A stretch of 64,000 bases of DNA from Brucepastera parasyntrophica (GCF_022376835.1 NZ_CP084606.1:1854501-1918500), one strand, 5' to 3'. Positions 29,983 to 39,907 are shown, numbered from the stretch's first letter. Notes: a model not told the origin generated them from the sequence alone. Translations and numbers: made by a program.

Positions 29983-30741
29983 TTACTTTTTCAAAATCCT
30001 CTGAAGATATGATATATCAAGCAGCAAATTCACTGTTTCAAATTTACCCTTGTAAAATACTCCCCAGTTGTTAAAAACACAGGGCAATGCCTTTGCCTTT
30101 TTCAGCGTATCCACCTTAATAAAATCCACAGGAATAGCATTCTCTTCGCAGTACTGCCGTACTGTTTCCACAGTGTATGGGATATAGGGACACTGTAAAC
30201 CGTAATAAATAGTCAGCGTCTGGCTTTTAATGCTCTGCTTTTTGGCGTTCTCCGAGAAACGCGGGACTGTTCCATCAAATGATAAGGCCAGTAATTCGTA
30301 GCCGTCCTGGGTAGTATCCACAATTTCAAAACCGTATTTCATGGCAAAGGCCTTGTCGGAAAGCCAGTTTTTCTGCTTAACGGAACTGAGCATACAGATG
30401 CCTGATTTTTTCTTTTGTCTGGCATCCGCAATACAATATTCCATCAATGTTTTCCCATAGCCCTTGCCTTTATGGTCTCCTAAAACCCACAGGCAATACA
30501 TATAAAGATAATTATCCCCGGTAACCGGGACCCAGGCTGTTTCAAGGGGCGCATATTCAATAAATACGGTAGCCCGGGCGTTTAATTTTCTGAATACATG
30601 ACCTTCCTCAAGTCTGTCTGACAACCATTTTTTTTTGGTTTCAACGCCCTGGGAAAACTTTTTGCTGTTTATGGTACAGCACAAATGCTGCTCTGAAAGG
30701 TTTTCCTCTGTCAGATTAAGAAACTCCGGGCAATCACTCAT
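29983..30741 (-). CDS. GNAT acetyltransferase with YoaP-type C-terminal domain
   Basis: A 252-residue protein starting at MSDCPEF (ATG 30741; GAGAGGAG upstream), not at the earlier ATG 30777. Residues 1-150 are a GNAT fold with the acetyl-CoA loop around GDHKGKGYGKTLME and a later strand CMLSSVKQKNW. Residues 170-250 contain YYGLQCPYIPYTVETVRQYC, a thioredoxin-like or YoaP domain with a CP pair. Such fusions are common in Firmicutes and may have been acquired. Substrate unknown. Confidence 0.8.
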   Translation of the reverse strand: MSDCPEFLNLTEENLSEQHLCCTINSKKFSQGVETKKKWLSDRLEEGHVFRKLNARATVFIEYAPLETAWVPVTGDNYLYMYCLWVLGDHKGKGYGKTLMEYCIADARQKKKSGICMLSSVKQKNWLSDKAFAMKYGFEIVDTTQDGYELLALSFDGTVPRFSENAKKQSIKSQTLTIYYGLQCPYIPYTVETVRQYCEENAIPVDFIKVDTLKKAKALPCVFNNWGVFYKGKFETVNLLLDISYLQRILKK

Positions 30742-30935
30742 TTGATACCGCTCCTCTCGCAAAACTCTATACTTCAAGCTCTATGACACAGAGTTTATCA
30801 CCACACTTGATACTTTCCAATATCAATATTCAAAAAAGAGCGTGCAGTATTAATTCATTCGGCAGCGGAGACCTCCTGGCTTAGGATAACAGGGGCCGCC
30901 GGTTATCCTGAGTTCATTGGTCCCCTGTTAATTGT

Positions 30936-31283
30936 TTATTGGATATACAGAACGTCGCTGTCCGCCGGAGCTTCGTGCCGTTCTTTATCCGTATATGTGC
31001 GGAGCGCGGAAGCAACAGTAATTGTGTAACTTTCAAACAGGGAGTCCCGGCCCTGTCTCTGCTCCTGGCGGTGTTCATACTGGTTGCGCCATTCAGTTAC
31101 CGCGTTTTCGTTGTCCCACTCCGAAAGGCTTAACAGCTTCCGTCCGGCGGCAAGGCTGGAAAACCGCTCGGCGCGGATAAAACCATTTGCCCGGGCAAGT
31201 TCTTCTTTCAACTTGCTGGCGGCGGCTAAGTAATCGTCCATACATCCTTCTTTAACCGTGACCTCGAAAATGACAAGTACCAT
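30936..31283 (-). CDS. Antibiotic biosynthesis monooxygenase (ABM) domain protein
   Basis: A 115-residue ferredoxin-like ABM domain: EVTVKEGCMDDYLAAASKL, FIRAERFSSLAAGRKLLSL and EWDNENAVTEWRNQYEHR. Members are heme-degrading or quinol-oxidising enzymes, or small redox proteins, and need no cofactor. It lies 17 bases from the ogt stop, with the same orientation, so probably in one transcript. Confidence 0.85.
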   Translation of the reverse strand: MVLVIFEVTVKEGCMDDYLAAASKLKEELARANGFIRAERFSSLAAGRKLLSLSEWDNENAVTEWRNQYEHRQEQRQGRDSLFESYTITVASALRTYTDKERHEAPADSDVLYIQ

Positions 31284-31300
31284 CGTTTTTCTTCCTTATC

Positions 31301-31846
31301 TTACAGTGCGGTGCCCTTTGCGGGCACAAAGAACCGGGACATATCAGCGCCCTCCAGTTCAAGCAGCTTTACTTTCATTTGGACTCCCCCGGAATATCCT
31401 GTCAGGCTGCCGTCTGAACCGACGACCCGATGGCAGGGGATGATGATGGAAATTGGATTATGCGCGACCGCTCCGCCTGCCGCCCGGCTCGACATGTTTT
31501 CCTTCTTTAATTTCACCGCCATTTTTTCTGCGATGCCGCCATAGGTGATAACTTTGCCATAGGGGATTTTACACAAAATTTGCCATACCTCTTGGCGGAA
31601 TCCGCTGCCGATGGGAGCGAGAGGCAATTCGGAAATAACAGGCTTCTCTCCGGCAAAATATCTGTCCAGCCATTTTTTTGCGGTATCGAATATTGGCATA
31701 TCATCCCGTCCCACCATGGCTTCGGGGATGGTATCCCCATGATACTTTTGTCCTTCTATCCATAGACCCGCAAGGTTCTGTCCGGGGCCGTCACACGCTA
31801 TCGTGATTTTCCCTATCGGTGACAGGTATACAGTTGAGTAGTACAT
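31301..31846 (-). CDS. ogt: Methylated-DNA-protein-cysteine methyltransferase
   Basis: A 181-residue O6-alkylguanine-DNA alkyltransferase with the active-site motif IIPCHRVVG (acceptor Cys near residue 143) and the preceding helix-turn-helix (GSGFRQEVWQILCKIPYGKV). It repairs O6-methylguanine by taking the alkyl group onto Cys in a suicide reaction. Length matches Ogt. It precedes the ABM gene. Confidence 0.95.
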   Translation of the reverse strand: MYYSTVYLSPIGKITIACDGPGQNLAGLWIEGQKYHGDTIPEAMVGRDDMPIFDTAKKWLDRYFAGEKPVISELPLAPIGSGFRQEVWQILCKIPYGKVITYGGIAEKMAVKLKKENMSSRAAGGAVAHNPISIIIPCHRVVGSDGSLTGYSGGVQMKVKLLELEGADMSRFFVPAKGTAL

Positions 31847-32610
31847 TCATCAGCCTCCTTATTATAGTGCGCTCCAAAGATTGACGGCGGTATAGCCTCG
31901 CCGCGGGCGCCGGGCTTCTGTTGTTTTCAACAGCTTGTTTTAGGACTACGGTTTTAATATATCATACCCACCAGGAGAATCCGGCTGTTTTCGGACATGG
32001 ATTTCTGCGGGAAGTGTTGTTGTCCGAATGGCATTGGCGGCGGATTTATAGATAGCTTTGTTCTGTAAGAAATGGTTGGTATGGAGGGCGTCCTCCTTCT
32101 CTGGGAACGCGGATTTCACCTGTGTTCATAAAGGAAATTGGTTATACGTGATTGCTCATGCAATCTGCGAATAAAAAAGGCGCATTTTCCCTCCCCTTTG
32201 TATACATTTTAGTACGCTGGAGAAAAACACGCATTTTATCATGGTGTTAAACGGTACCTCTTTATAATATTTTTATCCTGTAAAGGGGTAAAAACCCGGT
32301 TTTTCTGGACCGTTGAACCATTGACCCGCGCCTTAATCCCATGTCCGACAGCCATAAAGGCTGTAAAATGTGGTTCATCAATACCTTTATAATATGGCGA
32401 AAGAAAGTAAATTTCGGGAAATCGGCTATTTTCAGTAGCCGATTTTTCCTGAATTTTGATTTCCGGCCAAAATACCGTGCAAATTTTTCACACTTTTGTA
32501 TGAATTCCCGGTTTTTAACTTGTCAAGACGCATTTATATCCTCCAAATAATTGATAGTATGCTAAATTAGAGTTGTTTTGAAAAAAAAAAGGAGTATAAT
32601 TATTAAACGT
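31847..32610. other. 0.76-kb intergenic region; terminator and weak frames only
   Basis: No gene can be supported. A 69-codon frame at 32341-32550 overlaps the terminator-like hairpin at 32420-32446 and lacks a ribosome site. The last 30 bases hold an A10 run followed by GGAG, the probable ribosome site of the next gene. I see no riboswitch fold, but the AT-rich 32200-32330 could contain a leader. Confidence 0.4.
32420..32448 (+). terminator. Intrinsic terminator-like hairpin
   Basis: AAATCGGCTA, a 7-base loop, TAGCCGATTT then Ts. A perfect 10-bp stem. No gene obviously ends here, so it may end a leader RNA or be orphaned. Confidence 0.7.
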
Positions 32611-32994
32611 ATGGATGATGTAATAAGTGCTTCAAAAGAAGACTATTTGGAAGCTATACTTGATTTTTCCGCGGAACCAGGCGTTGCCCGGTCAATTGAT
32701 ATCGCCAATGCCTTGGGCGTATCGCGTGCCAGTGTTAACAAGTCCCTGAATGTCCTCAAGGAGTCAGGACTGGTAAAACATGAACATTACGGCACAATAA
32801 AATTAACGGAAGAAGGGTTAAAAGTAGCAAAAAAAGTCAGATCACGCCATAATATGCTCAAAAAGTTTCTGATTGAGATATTAGGCGTTGATCCTGAAAT
32901 TGCAGAAAAGGATGCCTGCCGCATGGAGCACGTTATCAGTGCAGAAACGGCGGAGCAGTTGGATGCATTTATGAAAAAACTCTTAAAAAGTTGA
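32611..32994 (+). CDS. DtxR/MntR-type metal-dependent regulator
   Basis: A 127-residue protein: an N-terminal helix SASKEDYLEAILDF, a winged helix-turn-helix (SIDIANALGVSRASVNKSLN, then GLVKHEHYGTIKLTEEG), and the dimer region HNMLKKFLIEILGVDPEIAEKDACRMEHVIS, which holds the metal-site type residues (E, C, H) of DtxR/MntR/IdeR proteins. It likely represses uptake genes when iron or manganese is present. I start at the ATG 32611 because the codons upstream include the AAAAGGAG site, although spacing to it (about 16) is long. Confidence 0.85.
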   Translation: MDDVISASKEDYLEAILDFSAEPGVARSIDIANALGVSRASVNKSLNVLKESGLVKHEHYGTIKLTEEGLKVAKKVRSRHNMLKKFLIEILGVDPEIAEKDACRMEHVISAETAEQLDAFMKKLLKS

Positions 32995-33379
32995 CCGGAG
33001 TTTGAATAATTATGCCAATTTTTGCAATTATACAGGATTAAAAGAAAAGTGTAACAAAATTTCCTTTTCGGGTTTTTATGTATATACGGTATTTGGTAAA
33101 TACTTGAAACCGGCTTTTGATATTCCTAACTATGTAATATAGTTTAGAAGATTTCATGTTAACCATTACTGAAACTGAATTGGAAAATTTTGTATTTAAA
33201 AACTAACAAAGCACACAAAAAAGCATTTTTATTTTCCATACACAACAAATATTTTCTCGAAACGCTGTAATTGATAGCGATAAGATAATATGGGGTTCAG
33301 GAATGTAGGTAGTTATGCAGTTCTTGAATTTATTATGAGCATTATATCAAAAAAGGCCGGTTTTATTTAAGGAGAAGTT
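32995..33379. other. AT-rich intergenic stretch with a possible thioredoxin-like remnant
   Basis: No full gene. A 16-codon frame at 33156-33206 (MLTITETELENFVFKN) resembles the first residues of a thioredoxin, with no continuation. That is a weak hint of a decayed gene. The last 20 bases carry AAGGAG for the next gene. Confidence 0.25.
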
Positions 33380-34192
33380 ATGAAGTTTGATTTGCCTCAA
33401 AATCAAAATGCACTGACAATCGTCCAGAACATGCAGGAATTTTACACGGCAATTCTTGAATATTATGACGAATTGTTTCCTCTGGATGAAGATGTTTCTA
33501 AGTTTTTTCTTGGTTTACAGGAAAAAATGAAAACAGATTCTGTAATACAACCCCCTCCGGTCCTCAGGTATCTTGGCGTAGGCTGCGCTACTGCAAAACT
33601 CGAAGGCCGTCTCATAAACAGCGGTATGGATATTACCTGCATTGATAGCAACCATGAGATGGTAGAAACCGCAAAGCGCAGAATACAAAAAGGATATTCC
33701 GGAGTACGTCTTTTTGAGATGTCAACCATAGATATGGCGCGTTATCTTAAAAAGGATTCATTTCATATTATCAGTTGTATAGATGACACTATAGAATATA
33801 TAGGAAATGAAACGCTGATACGGAAATTCTTTTATGATGCGCGGGAATTGCTGAAACCCGGTGGAAAACTGGTTATTCAGACAATGAATTTTGACTCGTT
33901 TAATACCGGGCAGCCTTTTTCCCTGCCCTCAAAGGGGTCCATCAGGGTGAGTTTTGAGCGGGGATATACTCCGTTGGAAAACAATATGCTCCAGCTGGAC
34001 GCGACCCTTGAAATGGGAAACGGGAAAAAAATCGTGCTTCAAAAAGGAACGGAAATCTTTCCGCTCACAGCTGAAAAAGCGGAAATGTTTGCAAAAGAAG
34101 CCGGATTTACCGGCTGTGAGCGCTATGGCAGCTTTGCCAAAGACAAATGGTCGCCGGAAAGTCCGATGACCGTAATGGTTTTCAGTTTATAA
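33380..34192 (+). CDS. Class I SAM-dependent methyltransferase
   Basis: A 270-residue protein with AAGGAG just upstream. Motif I is modified (RYLGVGCATAKLEGRL), motif II has CIDSNHEMVETAKRRI, and LKPGGKLVIQTMNFDSF is the post-core strand. The C-terminal third is strand-rich, typical of methyltransferases of the ubiE/COQ5-like group. Substrate unknown. A terminator follows directly, so it is probably monocistronic. Confidence 0.8.
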   Translation: MKFDLPQNQNALTIVQNMQEFYTAILEYYDELFPLDEDVSKFFLGLQEKMKTDSVIQPPPVLRYLGVGCATAKLEGRLINSGMDITCIDSNHEMVETAKRRIQKGYSGVRLFEMSTIDMARYLKKDSFHIISCIDDTIEYIGNETLIRKFFYDARELLKPGGKLVIQTMNFDSFNTGQPFSLPSKGSIRVSFERGYTPLENNMLQLDATLEMGNGKKIVLQKGTEIFPLTAEKAEMFAKEAGFTGCERYGSFAKDKWSPESPMTVMVFSL

Positions 34193-34220
34193 AGTAGCAT
34201 AAAAATAATAAAGTTGTATA

Positions 34221-34257
34221 AAACAGGCGGCGGATAAACTTCCTCCGCCTGTTTTTT
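34221..34257 (+). terminator. Rho-independent terminator
   Basis: AAACAGGCGG, a loop of about 14 bases, CCGCCTGTTT and further Ts, ending the methyltransferase transcript. Confidence 0.85.
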
Positions 34258-34369
34258 ATTTAAAACCCGGGAAACCATACTAAAACCGGAATTCAGTTGG
34301 CTTATACCAATTTTTCTGTTTATAATAATAGTAACAATGCCACATTTACCTGAAATCCAAATTTCCCCT

Positions 34370-36919
34370 ATGAGGCGGATTATTTTATTCATAATAATCC
34401 CGGTGCTTTTTTCAGCCGCGTGTACAACAAACAGCTCCATCATGAAAAGCGGGGGCTTATATACCTATGAACTGAAAAACTTTCCCCATGAAGAATATGT
34501 ATCTGAAAATATTAACGGGTTTTTTCCTGATAAAGTATATATAAAAACCCGGACACAGACATTTAATTCTTATCATTATTATATTTTGCAGGACGGTCAT
34601 ATCTGGTATAAGGGGATTCCCGGCGCAGAGGTCCCGGGTCCTGATTTATGGACCCTTTTTATGGAAACAGGCTTGCCCCATAATAAAAAAAGACGGAATT
34701 TTGCCGCGCCCGGGAAAATCGTTGAAATTTCGGCGGATGCTGATGAACTTGTCGCCCTATCGGATGCGGGCCGTTTTTACAGGATCTGCTTTGATAAAAT
34801 TATAACCCGTAAAAAAAATTACTGGTATGACGCCCAGGGCTGGCCGAATGAAGAGCCGCTCGTTCTGAATAACAGGACAGCCGCGAATATAGCGTGGGCT
34901 ATGGGAAAACGGAATTCCCACGTCAGATACTATGAAGATATTTTCGGCAATGCCCATCATTACGGGACCATGGAAATCGCGACTACCTATATTCTTCTCG
35001 AGGATGGGCAGGAAATCTGCATAGGCGATACCGGGCTGCCCAGCGATTTCAGCCATAACCTGATCGGCCCGGAACGGGGAACATTCAAAAGCGTGGCGCT
35101 CTCCGCAAGCGCCTCCACAATGTTTCTTATAAATGAAACCGGCGAAATGTATACCAGACTCGCCGACTTTGACACCATAGGCAGTGATCCTATGTTTTTT
35201 AAATACACGTATACTCCGTATAAATCGGATCTGGAAGGTACTGATTACCGTTCCAATTACAGCCTCTGGGGTTTGCCCTCCGAAGAATGGCTGTACCAGC
35301 CAAAAATACCCCTTACCGGGAAAGCTTTGCTTACCAGGCATATTACCATTCTCCAGAACGGAATGGGCAACGCCGCGCGCGAATTGCGTGTCGCCGGATT
35401 AAACAGGGACGGCGTCACCGGATACTGGACAAAGCCCGTTTTCGGGACTGAATGGATATTTGTGCCGGCCCCCCTGACTTTCAGCGAATCGGACTTTCTT
35501 GCCGCGCAGCCGACCGATACCGCCGCCGGAACCCTGCGGGGAACTTCCGCTGATATCCGGCTGGAAGGGTTTTTGTGGGAAAATAACGCGATAATCCCCA
35601 ATTGGCAGTTCGAGATAGAAAACTTCAATATTCTGGAAGGTTCTTGTGAGCTTATAATTTCCAGAAAAGAAGAATCCTGCAGAATAAAACTGTATCCCGC
35701 AGAATTGTGGACATATTACAAAAGAAATATTCCGGGCAGGGACGGAACTCCGAAAAACTTCTTTGTCACAATAGAAATCCCGGACGGTGCTTTTGATTCC
35801 GTTTCCGAGGAATTCCGACAGATTCTCAACGAGTATCTTCTCCCCGAACAGCACAAGCTTTTTTCCTATATAATGGAAGCTTCAACCGAGTATGTCATTC
35901 TTCAGAAGCGGGAAAAACTGCAAAGAAATTTTTCGCTTTTTTTGACTAACGGCATATCTCCCCTGGTTTTTCCGCAGTTTATGCGCTTTATAAATATCGC
36001 GGACATGGAAGAAATGGCCTTATACCACTCGGAATACCTGAAACTGTCAGACGGCCCCGCTTTCGGCCGTGACCGGTATGCGGAAATAAGGGAAAAGATT
36101 TCAGCAAACAAATGGCTCAGGGATGATATAAAACAGCGGATTAAAAGTTATGAAAATGCCCAGAAAAATGCATCAAGGTCACTGTTTGCCTATTCCGCCT
36201 TTAATGTGCTCACCCATATAACACTTTTGTACAGAATCGATTTCCCCAAAATATACACCATAACCCGTTTCGGGGATACAATAATGGAATCAAATGATGC
36301 GAATGTCGACCTGATTACCGGGACAAGGATCAGAATCGATAAAAAGCTGCTGGAAATGATTGAATTGCGGATATCCGCTTATGAAACCATGGAAGAAGCT
36401 CTGAAAAAGGGCGCGGCGCAGGTTTATCTTCCCGCCAATTTTTCGGAAACCTGGCTCGGTTACTGGGAATTCGCGGGGTTACCGATAAAACTCGATGGTT
36501 CTTTTACATTGTTCTCAAAACAAAAGGACTCAGCCCCCGCTGTTTTGTTAAGCGCGCCCTCGGAAAGTGAATATCCGGGCTGGGTTATAATTATCGGCGA
36601 AGAAGATGTTGATGTGGCCATTCTGATTGAGCTTAATAAGGCGTATGAGACAATTTATAAAAGGGCTAATGTCCCGGCCCCGGAAAACCCCTATGTTTTT
36701 GACGGATATTTATTCATTGCCGCCGGTAATTTTCCGGAAGGAGAGCAAAGCCAGTATGAAGAGACAATTAATAAGTTATCAAAGCCAAAGGGCAAGGCCA
36801 TAAAAGTTCACTGGAACGGGGAAGAGCTTTCAGTCAGGGAACGGTCCGGACGAATTCTGTTTATCGGAACGGCAAACCCTCTCACGGATTTTGATTACGA
36901 GGAAGCCAGCCCGGATTAG
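34370..36919 (+). CDS. Large lipoprotein, about 850 residues, unknown family
   Basis: Start taken at the internal ATG (MRRIILFIIIPVLFSAAC), which gives a lipoprotein signal with the lipobox FSAAC; the earlier ATG at 34337 only adds 11 residues before it. The mature protein is about 830 residues. The N-terminal third has repeated short segments with LEDGQ, LQDGH and LSDAGRF flanked by strands, which suggests a beta-propeller-like (RCC1-type) region. The C-terminal half is mixed alpha/beta with a helical middle (residues about 530-640). I recognise no named family. It is convergent with ricT, with 6 bases between stops. Confidence 0.7.
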   Translation: MRRIILFIIIPVLFSAACTTNSSIMKSGGLYTYELKNFPHEEYVSENINGFFPDKVYIKTRTQTFNSYHYYILQDGHIWYKGIPGAEVPGPDLWTLFMETGLPHNKKRRNFAAPGKIVEISADADELVALSDAGRFYRICFDKIITRKKNYWYDAQGWPNEEPLVLNNRTAANIAWAMGKRNSHVRYYEDIFGNAHHYGTMEIATTYILLEDGQEICIGDTGLPSDFSHNLIGPERGTFKSVALSASASTMFLINETGEMYTRLADFDTIGSDPMFFKYTYTPYKSDLEGTDYRSNYSLWGLPSEEWLYQPKIPLTGKALLTRHITILQNGMGNAARELRVAGLNRDGVTGYWTKPVFGTEWIFVPAPLTFSESDFLAAQPTDTAAGTLRGTSADIRLEGFLWENNAIIPNWQFEIENFNILEGSCELIISRKEESCRIKLYPAELWTYYKRNIPGRDGTPKNFFVTIEIPDGAFDSVSEEFRQILNEYLLPEQHKLFSYIMEASTEYVILQKREKLQRNFSLFLTNGISPLVFPQFMRFINIADMEEMALYHSEYLKLSDGPAFGRDRYAEIREKISANKWLRDDIKQRIKSYENAQKNASRSLFAYSAFNVLTHITLLYRIDFPKIYTITRFGDTIMESNDANVDLITGTRIRIDKKLLEMIELRISAYETMEEALKKGAAQVYLPANFSETWLGYWEFAGLPIKLDGSFTLFSKQKDSAPAVLLSAPSESEYPGWVIIIGEEDVDVAILIELNKAYETIYKRANVPAPENPYVFDGYLFIAAGNFPEGEQSQYEETINKLSKPKGKAIKVHWNGEELSVRERSGRILFIGTANPLTDFDYEEASPD

Positions 36920-36925
36920 TTCAGC

Positions 36926-37867
36926 CTATTGAATTCTCCATTTTCCGTCTGTCTTTTTCATCTGGTCCGCCGGAATTTCAAGAATTCTGCCGTCTTCGCC
37001 ATTAAGTTTAACTATCCGCGTCAGCGGGTTAACTTCCGATACCCGGAAGTTGCAGTTATCATACCGCAGGGATATCCCCTCATTTGGCAGCGTTTTGCGG
37101 GCGTCGCAATACCAGTCATGCTCATAGGCAAGACAGCATAGCAAACGGCCGCATTGCCCGGAAATTTTCATGGAATTGAGCGACAGGTTCTGGTCTTTTG
37201 CCATCCGGATTGAAACAGGCCGCAGTTTATCAGTCACCGCGTGGCAGCAATAAGGTCTGCCGCAGACACCCAGTCCGCCGGTAATACGGGATTCGTCCCG
37301 CACTCCTATTTGCCGCAATTCTATCCGCATTTTAAAAATAGCCACAAGGTCTTTTACCAGGTCCCTGAAATCCACTCTGTTCTCGGCGCTGAAAAAGAAC
37401 AGGATTTTAGGTTCATCGAGCAGATAATGCGCCGCGATCAGCTTCATATCAAGCTTATGCTGCAGTACTTTTTCCTTAAAGGACTTAAAGGCAATGGTTT
37501 CTTTTTCCCTGTTTTCCTTAACCCGCGAAAGGTCCTGCTCCGTCGCCTTTCTTTCAATAGTAATAACATCATCCGGCCTGATCCCGATTGGCGCGCGGGC
37601 TTTCCCCATCACACAGGCAATATCCTTGCCGTAACGGGTCTGGACAAACACATGATCACCTTTTGCGATTTCCAGCGTATTATGCGTTGCGTACAGGCCT
37701 TCGCTTGAATAATCAAGTTTCAGATAATACAGGGGCTCAGGGAAAACAAAATTTCCTGACGGGAGCGGTTCCGCGGCTTCCGCTTCAAGATCTTCGAGCT
37801 GCTCAAGTTCTTCAAGATTTTCCAAATCATCATCCGGAATACCGGTTGTTTCAAATTCTGAATGCAT
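36926..37867 (-). CDS. ricT: PSP1-domain protein RicT (YaaT)
   Basis: A 313-residue protein with an acidic N-terminal tail, then the PSP1 domain. The cysteine set GVCGRPYCC and CGRLLCC is diagnostic of RicT/YaaT. In Bacillus, RicT with RicA and RicF forms an iron-sulfur complex that affects RNase Y and phosphorelay. Neither ricA nor ricF is in the window. In spirochaetes the gene sits with bactofilin and YaaR, as here. Confidence 0.9.
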   Translation of the reverse strand: MHSEFETTGIPDDDLENLEELEQLEDLEAEAAEPLPSGNFVFPEPLYYLKLDYSSEGLYATHNTLEIAKGDHVFVQTRYGKDIACVMGKARAPIGIRPDDVITIERKATEQDLSRVKENREKETIAFKSFKEKVLQHKLDMKLIAAHYLLDEPKILFFFSAENRVDFRDLVKDLVAIFKMRIELRQIGVRDESRITGGLGVCGRPYCCHAVTDKLRPVSIRMAKDQNLSLNSMKISGQCGRLLCCLAYEHDWYCDARKTLPNEGISLRYDNCNFRVSEVNPLTRIVKLNGEDGRILEIPADQMKKTDGKWRIQ

Positions 37868-37890
37868 TTTTCCTGCCTTATTTTCAGCTG

Positions 37891-38421
37891 TTAGGAAAGC
37901 AAATCCACTAACAGTCCGTTAATTTCTTCTATTTTTTCCAGTAATTTAAGCTGCGGGTTCTGGTTAGAAAGAATACCTGCCGCCAGCTGTTCAAGTTTTT
38001 GATCGATAACCTGGATCTGAACATATTTTTTTCTTTTCAGGATATTATTTCCGGATATGGTTTCCGTTACATCATACGTACGTGCAACCACAAATTTGAC
38101 AAAGGATCTGACCGCGTTTTTATAGGCGATAATATTTTCCGGAACAGGACTTTTTTTTAATAAATCGCCGGAATTATGAACATCATCCAGAAGCGCTTCC
38201 AGGATTTTTTCCGGGGGAAGATGGGCCAGATGCTGAGGAATAGCCTCAGTTCCCGGCTTTTCGGAAGTTTCAATCTCTTTTTTTAAAAGTTTATCAAACC
38301 GGGAATTTTCCGAGACCTTTTTTTTGCGGTCGTCCTTGGTATTTTTATTGGTTATGGCCGCCTGGCCCGCTATTGAAGCAAAAAAGGGAGATGAGCTGTC
38401 TATAGGGCCCGGCGCGGCCAT
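37891..38421 (-). CDS. YaaR/DUF327-family protein
   Basis: A 176-residue protein with a disordered basic N-terminus (TKDDRKKKVSENSRFDKLLK) and a helical C-terminus (IAYKNAVRSFVKFVVART, then KKYVQIQVIDQKLEQLAAGI), matching the DUF327/YaaR family. Function is not known. Its first base is the last base of the bactofilin stop codon, so the two are translationally coupled. Confidence 0.8.
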   Translation of the reverse strand: MAAPGPIDSSSPFFASIAGQAAITNKNTKDDRKKKVSENSRFDKLLKKEIETSEKPGTEAIPQHLAHLPPEKILEALLDDVHNSGDLLKKSPVPENIIAYKNAVRSFVKFVVARTYDVTETISGNNILKRKKYVQIQVIDQKLEQLAAGILSNQNPQLKLLEKIEEINGLLVDLLS

Positions 38422-38867
38422 TATGTATGATCTCCGTATATTCCGTTGGACGGAATGCTGAGCGCCGAATCGGCCAGCGCCTGCCGGTTTTTATATGTCG
38501 CAAGCGCCGCGTCAAATTTTGTTTCGTCATTAACGGCAAAACAATAGCCGTTTATAATAACGGAGTCTTCAATCTGTAAATGCTTTGTTAAAATAGTCCC
38601 CAAAACCAGCCCGGTTGACAGAATCGTTACACCTTCCGGGGCAATAACATCGCCCTGCACAATGCCGCCGATGGTAACCACATTTGAGCTTATATTGCCG
38701 CGGATACGGGCGTTTTCGCCTATAATAATCCGCCCTGTTGTTTCAAGATTGCCGTCTATATCCCCGTCAATACGGACAAAGCCGGAAATTTTCAGTTCCC
38801 CTTTTACAAAGGAGTCCGGTCCGATCAGGGTGTTGATGGAAACGGGGTCAGAAGAAGCAAAAGCCAT
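38421..38867 (-). CDS. Bactofilin
   Basis: A 148-residue protein with the bactofilin beta-helix: regular turns such as GELKISGFVRIDGDIDG, GRIIIGENARIRGNI and IGGIVQGDVIAPEG. Bactofilins polymerise without nucleotide and position cell-wall enzymes at the membrane, giving cell shape. It is downstream of the M23 peptidase gene and coupled to YaaR. The pairing with an M23 endopeptidase is known from Helicobacter (CcmA/Csd) and others. Confidence 0.93.
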   Translation of the reverse strand: MAFASSDPVSINTLIGPDSFVKGELKISGFVRIDGDIDGNLETTGRIIIGENARIRGNISSNVVTIGGIVQGDVIAPEGVTILSTGLVLGTILTKHLQIEDSVIINGYCFAVNDETKFDAALATYKNRQALADSALSIPSNGIYGDHT

Positions 38868-38883
38868 CCCGGAATCGTCCCTG

Positions 38884-39907
38884 TTATTTGTTAATGGATT
38901 TAACGTTAATATACTTCATGGGATCGACAACATCGGATCCTACATGAATTTCATAGTGAAGATGGGGTCCCGTGGAAATTCCGGTATTTCCGATATATCC
39001 GATAACGTCGCCCTGACGCACATAATCTCCCTTTTGAGCAGCCGCCCGCTGGAGGTGGGCATAACGGGTGTAAAACCCGTGTTTGTGACGGATAATCACA
39101 TAATTCCCGAAGCTCGGATCATAGGCAACCGTCGCGATAGTCCCGTCCGCGGTGGCAAGGACCGAATCTCCGGAGCGGTATGTTGAAAGATCAACCCCCT
39201 TGTGTATGTACCATTGTCCGGTAAAGGGGTGCTTGTTCTGTCCGAATGCCATGGAAATATGCCCGATTCCGCCCTTGATAGGCCAGAGGCTTGGTATATC
39301 CGAGAAAAGAGCGTTCTGTGAGTTAAGTAGCTTGCCTATTTCTTCAATGGGCTGTACGGAATTCTCAAGATATCCGGCGAGCCTCTGCAATTCGGCAATT
39401 TCCTGCATGGTGCCGAAGGCTGTTTCCTTTATATTGAAAAGAGAAGCCAGATCTCCGCCCTGTGTATTGCTCTGGGTTGTCCCGGAAGAAGTATCTATTC
39501 CAAGCAGTCCCAGGGTTCCGGAAAGGGCAGGCTGGAAATTCTGCGCGGCTTTAAGCAGATTCCCTGTTTCATCCTGCAGCTTATTAAGCGTCGCAACAGT
39601 TTCCCTCAATTCCTTCTGCAGGGAGGCGACTTCCTGGTTTGAAACGATTACCCGGCGGGAAAACCAGAAAAAAGCGGAAATTCCGCCTGCCAGAAGGACA
39701 ATAAAAAACAGAAGGGAAAAAACCGATGCCTGAAAGTTAATAACTTTTTTCTGCGAATGCGGGACCACCATAATGGTCAGCTTACAGCGTCCCCTCTGAA
39801 TATTGAAACGAAAAAATTTCCGATAGAAGTAAAAATTCTCTTAAAAAACGGCCTATTGAACGAATGATATTATTTTCAAAGCGTTTATAGCCCCTGGTCT
39901 TTGGCAC
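38884..39907 (-). CDS. M23-family peptidoglycan endopeptidase, two frameshifts at its start
   Basis: The long frame (ATG 39771) already holds the M23 LytM domain: HKGVDLSTYRSG (zinc His and Asp) and GPHLHYEIH. Two one-base repairs (A5 at 39831-39835, A6 at 39811-39816) extend it upstream to a GTG at 39907 with GGAG upstream, giving a 341-residue protein. Its N-terminus is a basic stretch followed by NIQRGRCKLTIMVVPHS, then a membrane helix (VFSLLFFIVLLAGGISAFFWF) and a coiled coil (about 100-130). The enzyme should cut peptidoglycan cross-links in the periplasm and be localised by the adjacent bactofilin. Confidence 0.88.

Noticed and set aside
32341..32550. 69-codon plus-strand frame
   Set aside because: It overlaps a terminator hairpin, lacks a ribosome site and has no recognisable domain.
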